In this document: piece after piece, positions 48,201 through 60,200 of the stretch
Position numbering within the stretch: position 1 is the stretch's first letter
Layout: each line of letters opens with the position of its first letter
From: Steromphala cineraria
Taxonomy: Eukaryota > Mollusca > Gastropoda > Trochida > Trochidae
NCBI GenBank assembly: GCA_916613615.1
Contig: OU744724.1
Coordinates: forward strand, 19,330,171 to 19,394,170
Length of the DNA: 64,000 nucleotides
Direction: 5' to 3'
The notes under the pieces: generated by a model
What the model saw: only the letters and a program-made list of their open reading frames with translations
What the model was told of the DNA's origin: nothing
Databases searched by the model: none
Program-made: the position numbers and the translations under genes

Positions 48201-51200
48201 GACACATCAGAGAGGGTAACTGGTGCATCAAGAACACAAGAGCATGAAACCTATCCTGGAGACGGGTACTTATCGAGAGAAGGAGAGACAACTTTTGCAC
48301 CCAGAGCTGGGCATAAAGTCTTCATTGAAGGAAGACCTGGTGACATTCTTGATGGTGAAATGAAATTGCCAACCTCTCCCCTTTACACCAATGAAAGTGA
48401 GAGCAGATGTGATGAGGAGGAGGACCTGATGACATCACCAACTAAGCCAGATGAGAAGTCATCCCCATTCAAGACAAATGAAGACCAAGCGATGAAGTCA
48501 AGGAAAGAATTTTTGGACCAAAGACCCTCAGCAGATAGGGACTCCACAATCCATGACCACCATCTTCAACAGCAAGATGTACACAAAGAAGTCAATCCAG
48601 TTGCACAAAGTTCATCAGACGATGACACAAGAACAAGTCATGGAGGTCAAGGTCGCCCACAACTTGATGACAATGACTCTCTGAGATTAGATGGACAGCC
48701 AAGGGACAACATTAATGAACACGATGAGATTGCAGACAGTCCTGGTCCCAAGTTCATGGACACATCAGAACATGAAACCTGTCCTGGAGATGGGGACTTA
48801 CCGAGAGAAGGAGAGACAACGTTTAAATCAAGAGTCAAACATGATGTTGACATTGAAGGAAGACCTGTTGACATTCTTGATGGTAAAATTAAATTGCCAA
48901 CCTCTCCCCTTTTCACCAATGAAAGTGAGAGTAAATGTGATAATGAGGAAGACATGATGAAAACATCATCAACTATGCCAGACAAGAAGTCATCTCTGTT
49001 CCCTTCAAATGAAGACCACAAAATAAAGTCAAGAGATGAGTCTTTGGATCAGAGACCTTCCACAGAAGTTGAATCAATGTCCAAACTCGATGAACATGAA
49101 CAAGGAATACAAGACATAGATATGAATAGCCAATTAAAAGACAATAGAGGAATTTATGGCTCTGAAACCATGCCTTCAGATGCATCAGAAGACAGTATGA
49201 AGAGCAGACATGGAGGTTCTTGTAGCTTAGATGACAATGACATTTTGAGTTCGGATGAACAATCAAGGGACAATGAAAACAATGCAAAAGACAAAACTTC
49301 AGACAGATCTGACACCATGTTTTTGGAGGAATCAGGGAACAAATTTGGTCCAGCGGCGGGAGAAAAACAAGAGACTGGTTCAAATGATGAAAAGTTATCA
49401 AGTGAAGGAGATGCAGGAGCGGGCAAGGTAGTAGATAATGGAGGAAAACCTGATCCAGCGATTGACAGTGAAGGGAAGTTGTTAACCTCATCCCATGACA
49501 CTGAAGATGTTGACAAGAGACGAGATAGTGATGATAAGAACATGATGCATGCACAAGGGCCACTAGAGGATGAGATGAAGATAAAAGCGGGTGATCAAGG
49601 AACCTTTCAGCATCACATCAATAATTTAAATGTGGATGGACAATTAAGGGTCATGAAAGGTAAAGAAGAAGAAGAAAATGCAGACAGACCTGGTCTACAG
49701 TTCATTGCTAGGTCAGATAGGCTTATTGATGCATCCATGGGTCATGATCCAGAGAATCTCTCTGGTGATGGATATGCATCAAGACAAGGAGATACCTTTG
49801 AACCCAGAGCTGGCAATGTAGCAAATATTGGAGGAAAACCTGACCCTATAATAGACAGTGAAATGAAAATGCCAAACCCTTCCCTAGACACTCAAGATGG
49901 TGAGAAATTAACAAATGTTGATAAAAGCATGATAAATTCACCTTCTTATGATAGATCATCGACAAAACCAGATGAGAAGTCATATCCGTTCCAGAAAAGT
50001 GGAGTCCAAACTATTCAATCTAGAGATGAAACCCTTGAAGAAAGTCCATCCACAGGCATTGACAGCAATCTCCATAACCAACATAAACAGAGACAAGAAA
50101 TGCTCAAAGAAGATTATGGCAATGCCCCAGACACATTAACTTCATCTGCACAAGGGCAATCAGAAGATGAGAAAGAGAGGAAATATGGTGATAAAGCCAG
50201 CTCAAAAGAAGATGGAAAGCATGGTTTGAAAGTGGACCAACATTCAAGAGACAATGACATCAAAGAAGAAGCAACAGCAGACAAGTCTGATACACCTTTT
50301 CAGGATGATTCCAATAAGGAAGGTGGTTCAGCCTCAGAAGAGCAGGAGAAGAACCATACTGGCAATTTGTATTCATCAGAAGAAGGAGATGCAAACATTG
50401 AAGGAAGGCCTGGACTAACCATTGACTGTGAAATGAGATTGCCGAACACCTCACTTGATGCTGAGAACAGATCTGATGATGAAGACAACATTATGCATGT
50501 CTCACCTTCCAGTGAGAGAACAAGTAAACCAGATGAGAAGTCACATCAGTCCCAGGCAAGTAAAGATCAAAGCATGGAGTCAGTAGATGAATCCTCAGGT
50601 GAACCCTTCAAAGATAGTGTCTCCATGTCCGAAGTCAGTGACGAAAATGTGCAACAACAAGGCATGACCAAACATGATGATGTCAATGACACAGTCCTTT
50701 CGGCAGAGCAAAGAATATCAGAAGATCAGATGATATCAAAACATGAAGATCAAGATAGCTCACAGCAAGATGACAATAATTCTATGAATGCAAATGGACA
50801 ATCAAGGGTCACAAAAGATAAAGAAGGAGAATATGCTGACAGATCTGCTATCAACTTCTCGGGCAGGTCAGATCAGACGATTGATCCATCAATCAAACAA
50901 GGGCAAGAGAACATTTCTGGTAATGGACATTCTTCAAACGAAAAGGACAGGTCATTTGCTGACAGAGATGGAAAAAGAATCGAAGAAATGATTGACAGTG
51001 AAAGGAAATTATCATCCATGGACTCTCAAGATGGAGAAAATAAACTAAACAATTATGAACATGTGATGCAAATCTCGCCTTCTAGTGATAGATCAACAGC
51101 TAAACCGGATGAGAAGTCAAATCCCTTTGACAGAAATGAAGAACCGAATATGGAATTCAGAGGAGAATCCTTTGGAGATCCTGACCACCATCCGCAACAA

Positions 51201-54200
51201 CAACTCACTCCCAGAGAAGATGCTGTTGCTGACCCATCTAAAGTCAAGGAAGGAATGTCAGACACAAATACTTCAGCTGCACAAGGCATATCAGGAAATG
51301 AGACAGAGAGGAAACATGGCGATCAAAGAAAATCACCCGAACACCTACAACCAAGTACCAACAACGACAGAGATGAAGGAACATACTTGCCTGAAGTCAT
51401 TCTTGATAGTGACAGTTCATCAAGTAAACCAGATGAGAAGTCAAATCCATCTCAGACCAATGCGGCCTTAACCATGCAATCAGGAGAAGAGTCCCTGGAT
51501 CTCTCAATGTCAAAACTTCATGATCAACATCCACAACAAGATATGTCCAAAGAAGGTGATGTTAATGATACATTGGAAGGCAATAGAGTAATGACTGTCA
51601 CTTCACCAGCACGAAAGACACCAGAAGATGAGATGAAAACAAACAATGAAGTTCAAGGCAGCTTCCAACAAGATGACAATGACACTATGAATGTTGAAAG
51701 ACAATCAAGGGACATCAACAATAGGGAAAGAGAATATGCAGACAGACCTGGCTCTAAGTTTACAGACAAGTTAGATAGAGTAACTTCTTCACCTCCTGAC
51801 CAAGAGAATGATGACATTTCTGGTGATGAATATAAGAGAAGAGAACAAGATGCAACCTTCGCACCCAAAACTGGCTATGATGACAATATTGAAGGAAGAC
51901 CAGAAGACAAAGATGACGATGAATGGAAAACCTCTACTTCTACCCTTCACTTTTATGATGGTGATAACACACATTACAATGATGAGGACATGATGCATGT
52001 TTCTCCCTCTGGTGATAGAACATCAGCTAAACCATATGGGAACTCATCCGACCATGAAATGAAAATGGCTGCCTCATCCCTTGCCAACAATGAAGCTGAG
52101 AATGAACTTGATGATGAGGAAATGCAAAACAAGCAGGATGAGAAGTCATATCCATTCCATTCAAATGACGACCATGCAATGAAGTCAACAAATGATTCCT
52201 CCAAACATGAACCCTCCTCAGAAGATGAGTCTTTGGATAACCTTGATGAACACCATAACAAAAGACAAGATTTGCCTAGAGGTGATGGCCCTGACGCTTC
52301 AACCTCAAGTCTTGATAGAGCTTCAGAAGACAACATGAAGAGAAGATCAGGAAGCTTAGAGGAAAGTAGCAATTTTGATGGAGAATTAAAGGACAATGAA
52401 AACAATGATGAAGACAAGAATTCACATAGGTTTGGTCCACAGGAAGTTAGTGCACCCATAGGAAAAGATCAAAGGAACATTCAAGGTGATGAATATTCAT
52501 CCAGAGAAGGAGATGCAACCTTTCCTTGCCAGAAAGTCAACATGGATGGCCAACCAGAGCTTACAATTGACTGTGAAAAGCAATTACCAACTTCCTCCCT
52601 TGCCACCAAGGAGGATGAAAACAGTGTAGATGATGATGATAAAATGAGGCTCACATCACCCTCCAGTGATAAAACAGACCAGAAACCCCCACTGTTCATA
52701 ACAACTGAAGACCAAGCCGTCAGTTCAAGGGGAATGTCCATACTCAATGACAACCAGCCACAACAACAAGATGTGCCTGAAGAAGATGATGTTGATGACC
52801 CATTACAAGACAATAGCCAAATGTCTGGTGTTGGTATGGACAATAATACTGTACAAAGGCAATCAGATGATGGGATGAAAAGGAACAATCAAGGTCAAGG
52901 TACATCACATCAAGATGGCAAAACTGCTTTGGATGAAAAATCAAGTGACAATGAAGATATCGAAAATGAGGATTCACGCAGACGTGATGTACAACCAATG
53001 GATAAGTCAGACGGCACAACTGGTGAACCAATAGGACAGGAACAAGAGAACATTTATGGTGACAGTTTTCCATCAAATAGAGGAGAAGAAAGGACTGTCA
53101 GCATTGATGGAAAACCCTGTGATGCAATTGACTTTGAATTGAAAAGGCCAACCTCCTCCCTTGACAACAATGGGGGTAAAATAAGCACTGATGATGAAGA
53201 TAATGAGAACAGGATACTTGTACCTTCCAGTGGGGAAACATCAACTGATCTTGATGAGAAGGCATTTCCTCACCATTCAAATGAAGACCAAGCAATTAGT
53301 TCAAGAGGAGAGTCTTTGGAAGTAGGACCCTTCAAAGAAACTGAATCAATGTCCAAGCTGCATGAACACCATCCAATGAGGCAAGCTATGCCACCAGCAG
53401 ATGATGTTAATGATCCTTCAACAAGCAGAAGGGAAACGTTTGATGAAGATGCTGTCACTTCAGATGCCAAAAGACAATCAAAAGATGAGATGAAGAAGAA
53501 TAATGGAGGTCCTGGCAGAAACACTGGTGCAATAAAATCGGACAGAGAATCTGGAGACCATAAAAATACAGAAGATGGGAAGGCTGACATTTCTGATCCT
53601 CAGTTACTGGAAGAGACGGGTCTTGTGATTGGTGCATCCTCAGAACAAGAGCAAAAGGTCAAGTCTGAAGATTTGTCCTCACCAAGAGGAGGTGATAATA
53701 CTTTTACACCAAGTGCTGGACATGGAGGAAGACCTGAAGACAAAGATGATGATGAATGGAAAACATCAACCTCTTCCCTTTACTTTTTTAATGGTGAGAA
53801 CAGACATGATGATGAGGACATGACTCATGTCTTATCCTCTGGTGATAAAACATCAATTAAGCCTGACAAGAATTCATCATTGATCCATGCAAGTGAAGAC
53901 AAATCCCAGAAGTCCTCTGTCAATGAGTCACCGTCCAAACCCAATGAACATCATCAGCAAAAACCTAATTTGCCAATGGAAGATGATAAAAATGACAAAT
54001 CAAAAGAAGAGAGAGGAATGTCAAACACTGACACAGCCACTTCAGCTGCTAAAAGACTCTCAGACCAAGACATGGAGATGAAACATGGAGATAGAAGTAG
54101 CTCTCAGGAAGATGACAGTGACACTATCGAACTGGATGGACAATCAAATCACAAGAAGGAACGACAAATTGCAGACAGACTAGGACCCCAGGTCATTGAT

Positions 54201-57200
54201 AAATCAGATGTTTTGGTGAATGCACCAACAGCACAAGAGCAAGTGAAGAGTTCCGATGACTTGTCAAGAGATGAGGATGAAAACTTTGCATCACGAGCTG
54301 GCAGTATTGAGAAGATAGGAGGAAGACCTGAAATATCAATTGACAGTGAGATAAAAAGGCCAATCCTTGACACTAGAGATGGAGAAAATAGACTTGATGA
54401 TCCAGGGAACATGATGCATATGTCACCTGTCAGTGATGGATTACAAAACAAACATGACGAAAAGCCAAATCAACTCATGAAAAATGAAGAACAAGCCTTA
54501 GAGTCAGGAGGTGAACAGTATGAAGACAAGTGTCCCACAGACAGTGGTACAAAGTTAAACCTCCATCCACAATATCAAGGCATGTCTAAAGAGGTTGATA
54601 CTGACAACACATCAAAAGACAAAAAAGAAATGTCTGTCCCTGATACAGGCCCTTCCGGTGCTCAAAGGTTTTCAGAAGAAGGGATGAACGATAAAAGTCA
54701 GGGTTCCTTACAGCAAGATAGGAAGGATGCATTAGCTTTCGAAGGACAACTAAAGGACAACATACATGAAGATGAGAATGCAGACAGACCAGAAACAAAT
54801 GGATTTGATGTTGAGAAGTTAATTACTCGGTCTCCTTCCAGCAATGAACAGTCTCAAAAGCAAGATGAGAAGTCACACCAACTTCAAACAAATAAAGAAC
54901 AAGGGCAAGTTTTGAAAGGAGAATCTACTGATGAAAGTCCATCAAAAGATAGTGTCTCAATATCCAGACTCCATGACCAACATCCACAACAAGATATGCC
55001 AAAAGCATTTGATCGTAATGACACATTGAAAGAGAAAAAAGGAACTTCTGACTCTTTGTCTTCAGATACGCATAGGCCATCAGGAGATGAATTGAAGGGA
55101 AGATATGGACACCAAGGAAGCTTACCACATAGTTACAACTCAATGAGTTTGGATGGTCAGCCAGTTGGGAATGCAGACAGACCAGATTTCCAGTTCATGG
55201 ACAAGCCAGAGAGCATACTTTGGGCACCAACAGATCAAGAGAAAGAGAACAATTCTGGTGATAGATATTCTTTAGAAGAAGAAAATGGTGGCAATGAAGT
55301 CTTCAAAGGAAGACCTGAAGACTTGCTTGACAGTAGAAAGAACAAATCACCTTTCTCTACTGACACCAATGTGGCTGAAAATAGATTTGGTGATGAGAAC
55401 ACAAAGCAAAGTTCATCTGAGCGGGATGAGAAGTCACACCCATTTGAGACCACCACATCAAAAGGGGAATCATCTCATGAAAGTCCAACCACAGATACTG
55501 ACTCAATGTCAAAACTTCATGACCACCATCCACAACAAGATTTGTTCAATGAACCATCATATGACAATCAAGGAATGTCTGGCTCTGACATAGTCACAGC
55601 TGGTGCACAGAGGCCATCAGAAGATGAGATGAAGGGAAAACTTGGAGGTCAAGATAGCCCATGGCAAAATAAAAATAAGTCATTGAATGTCCATGAACAA
55701 TCACAAGACAATGAAAATGAAGATACAGACAGACCTGATTCTCAGTTCATGGACAAAACAGATCAGACAATTGGCAAAGAGAAAGAGAGCAATTCTGATG
55801 ACAGACTTTCATCTCGTGAAAGAGATGCAGTCATTGCAACCAGAGCTGAGAATGAAGTCAACATTGAAGGCAACCCTGAAGGCCCACTTGACAGTGAAAT
55901 GAAAATGTCAACTACCTCCTTTGATACGACAGAAAATGAGATCAAGCTTGACTATGATGAAAATTTGAAGCAAATATCCTCTTCTAGGGGTGAAACATCA
56001 ACAAAGCAAGATGAGATGTCACATCCATTCCTAACAAATGAAGACCAAACTATCATGTCAAGAGGAGAGTCCTGGGACAATAGACCATCTGCAGAAATTG
56101 AATCACTGTCAGAACTCCAGGAGCACCATCTAAAGAGGCCGAGATATCATGATGATGACCTACCACAAGGCAATGGAAGAATGCCTGGCACAGATACAGT
56201 CACTGTGGATGAAGAAAGACAATCTGAAGCAGAGATCAAGGCAAAACATGGGGATCAAGTTAACTCACAGAAAGACAGCAATGATGATTTGACTGTGGAT
56301 GAACAATCAAGTGACAATGACATTACAGGAGATGCTGGTCCCCAGTTCCTTGACATGACTGGGAGTGTAAGCCATGAACCAACAGGAAGAGAGCAAAAGA
56401 TCAATTCTGGTGATGAGCATTCATTCAGAGAAGGAGACCCCTCATCTTGGCAAAATCTGCAAAGAAGCAACATGCAAACGGTTGATGATGGTTATGATTT
56501 ACAAGGGTCAATAGAGATGGAGCAGAAACATGGAAGTCAAGGTACCTCACTTCAAGATGGTGATGATGCTTTGAAATTGGAAATATCATCAACGGACAAT
56601 GACAAAACTAAAGGTGGTGTTAAAGCAGATAGACCTGGTCTCCAGTTCATCGATGGGCCAAGAAGAGTAATGGGTGAAGCCACAGAAGACAACATATTTG
56701 TTAACAGGTATCCATCACCAGAAAATCTGCACGATGGAAAAGTCATCAACATTGAAGGAGGATCCAAACAATTAGTCGACAGTGAAATGGAAATGCCATC
56801 CTCCATTTTTGACACTCAAGATGGTGGGAGCACATTAAATGATGAAGTCAATATTCCTAGATCAAGCTTTAATGACACAACATTAGCTTCAACAGATGAG
56901 AAGTATTTTCAACCAAAAGCAAATGAAGACAGAACCTTAAAGTTGGGAGGAGAAACCAGCAGACCCTCCACAGAAAATCAACCAGTGAACAAACAAGATG
57001 GCAATGATGCAGTGAATTCAGATGGACAATCAGGTTACATTGAAACCAGTAGAGATAATGAAAACAGATCTGGACCGAAGTTCACTGGCCAGTCACATGG
57101 GGACTCAATGCAAGAAGAAAGTAATATTTCGGGTGAAAAAGATCAAGACTTTGCACAAACAAATGTAGTCAATATTGAAGAAAGACCTGAAAACATGGAT

Positions 57201-60200
57201 AAAAGCAAACAGAAGATCCCGATCATCTCCCTTGAAACTCAAGATGGTAGGAGCAGAGTTGATGATGAAAGTATGATGTCCATATCACCAAAGCCAGACA
57301 TCGAATCAATGTCTAAAAGCATTGTTGATTCTCAACAAAGACACAATTTCCCAGGAGAACATGACCAATCAGAAGACAATGGAGTTGTGTCAGGTACAGA
57401 ACAGGTCACCTCAGGTGCTGGTCAGCCATCAGAAGATATCATGAAGAGAAGTCCCGGTGTCCAAAGGAGCTTGCAGCAAGAGGACACCTTGAAATTGGAA
57501 GAACCAGCATCATGCAACAAAAACAATACAGAAGAAGATGTAAGCCATCATCCCTCCAAAGGTAATGAGGTCCAATTTGGAGAAGTTTCCAACTCATATC
57601 CACCTGATTCATCAAATTCTACACAAGATCGACCTGATGAAGCTGCTGCACCACAAGCAAATATCAAGAGAGAAATGGTTGTGTCAACATTGAACACTGA
57701 TGAAGGTAGAGAAAGCGGAATCTTGTCTTCTGATGCAAATATTGATATGAGTTGGATGCATGGCAAAAACATTGGGCATACAGTAAGTTTTAAACCTGGA
57801 GACCAAGAAGTCTATCCAAAGGATATCAAGGATAGATTACAAAGTGCAAATTTGATGAGTGTCAAAAGCCCAAGCTGGAGTGAGACAGCAAGCTTGATGG
57901 AAAATCAGCCCCCTGTTTCTGCCATGACAGTCGTTGTAAAAGGTAGGTCTATAAAATAATTTGATTCTACCTTTTTGTGACAATTGACTTATCAATTAAC
58001 CTTATGTCAAATATCTTGCGAAAAGTTCCTTGTTCTCTAAGTAAAGATTACAAAAGCAAGATAAAATCTTTAAGAAATCTTTCAAGTATATATACTACTC
58101 AAAAGAAGTTAAGGGTCAAACCTATTTTCTACCTGACATGTTTCTATGCATGGAAAAGAAAATATGAATTCAAATTTATAAGCAGAAATGTTGAAATTGG
58201 TTCATTATATCCTGCTGACAAAAACTGAGGACAAAGCATATGAAATTTTTCAAAACAACGAGTACAACAGTCTGCTTAAAAGTCTCCAATTTATGCTCAA
58301 AATAAGGGTCATTATCTTACCTTACAGTAAAATACTCGTTTTTGATTGGCTGATCATCGAATCGTTTTATCTTATGTACCCCTCGAGTCTCACTTCTCAC
58401 GGTGTACAAATTTCATGTACCCCGCTGCCATAGCAACAGCTCCTCTCCGAGAAGAGGTGTCGCAAAACGTAAAGATGACGTTATCAAATGACACACGCAA
58501 TGTGCAGAGTTTACGTAGGTTCGATCAGCTGTTTTCGTGATTATGAATTATAAATTTGTTTTCTCGTCATTCTATGTGTTATTTCGAAACAAATTCCGCA
58601 TTGCATTACTTGCACATGCTTTAAAATTAAAAGCAAAATGTTTTTAAGCATGTTTAGGCCAGAAGTTTTACGTAACACGATTCATAACATTTCAGTCGGA
58701 TTGGCTGACGCCATTTTGTTTACATTTAGGGTCAAGGCCGCCCTAACGGTGATGGCTCATCCGTTCACTGCAGTCAAACTAAAATTTATGTATTTTTTTC
58801 TGACATGACGGTAAGATAAATACGTTGTATGCTTCTCCCTCGGGTAATACGGTCTGATGTACCATCTTTGTAGAAATGTCAGCCCTCGCCTTGCGGCTCG
58901 AGCAACATTTCTACAAAGATGGTACATCAGACCGTATTACCCTCGTGAGAAGCAAACAACTTATAATATAACGCTTTTCATCGCCTAATTCACAATGTAG
59001 CAGGACCTTAATGAAGACGTTTTGTCTTTAAACACGATGATGCATTTCCTATGAACAATTTAGGCAATAAAACACTAATATGACGTTGCCTTCAAACGAA
59101 ACTTTGTCTTGGTAAGCAAACAACCTTGTAGAGGAAAAAATCATTTTGTGGCTACAGGTTGGTTGAGCTGAGTTGTTTTTTATTTGTTGACTCCTACCAA
59201 GTCTATTATGACCACTCTGCAGCCACACAATAGTTCCTCCTCTATGAAGATGAAACAAAGAAATATAGGTTACCTTCTTTTGAGTAGTATGTATAATTTC
59301 CTGTCCTGAAATTTTTAAGTAAATTTATGTTTTATGAATTAGTTATTATTCAAACTTTAATTTCAGATGACAAATTTTTAAGTAAATTTATGTTTTATGA
59401 ATTAGTTATTATTCAAACTTTAATTTCAGATGACATGAATATGAAGATTGAAGTACCAAACAGATCCCATCACGAGAAACGGATTCTTGAACTGCAAAGG
59501 AACATAGCTCAATGTGAAAGTGAAGAGGAAAGGAGAGCTTTGAAGAGACAGGTCGAGAAGGAAATACGAAAGTTGAGGAGATTAAGTGATTCAGCTATCA
59601 GTTCTGACTTCACAGATTTTGAAAGTCCATCACCAAGAGGAGAGAAAGGTGTAGAAGATATTGGTCTATCAGGTCAAAACAAAGAAAAAACACTTCAATA
59701 TAGTAGTACCAAAGAAAGCCAGAAACAAGTCCATGATGGTATGCCTTTGAAAGATGACACATTACCAAAGAGCAGACACATGCTTTCATTACAAGAAAGA
59801 ACTGAGGAATTTGATTCTACAGAAAGTCAACCTGTCACAACATTGGACTCTGACGGTTGTATTGAAATACCTAGGGAAGAGATGTCAAGAAAGAGTTCCG
59901 CTAAAGATGCAGATGAGGATGGTCTACAGGACCCTGCTGTTCCTGATGTTTACACTTCCCTAATGGAGGATGACAATCAGCTTCAGTCAGACAGAGATAC
60001 ATCAACCGCATCTTCATCTTCTGGAGAAGACATCATGTTTTTCTACTTTGATGGACAAAAGACATCATCAACTGAAACCAGTCCAGACCTTTTTAGATTA
60101 AAATCCGCTCCTGAAGAAACAATAGAGGATGCTGAAGGTGGATTGATAAAGGATTCTCATCATATGTTGACTCAGGAGCAGGAACAAATGGAAACAGGTG

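Larger units (their letters stand above)
57943..59429. other. Intron 25
   Basis: About 1.5 kb, mostly occupied by a 1.2-kb TIR element (58091-59290). It ends with a 63-bp tandem duplication carrying two copies of the acceptor. Confidence 0.8.

Noticed and set aside
48973..49563. Minus-strand frames of 124-196 codons inside exon 25
   Set aside because: They repeat with the 186-residue unit and mirror its sense sequence; no start context or known domain.
58091..59290. Idea that the intron 25 element encodes a transposase
   Set aside because: Only short frames (under 85 codons) exist; no DDE or zinc-finger motif is seen, so it is called non-autonomous.
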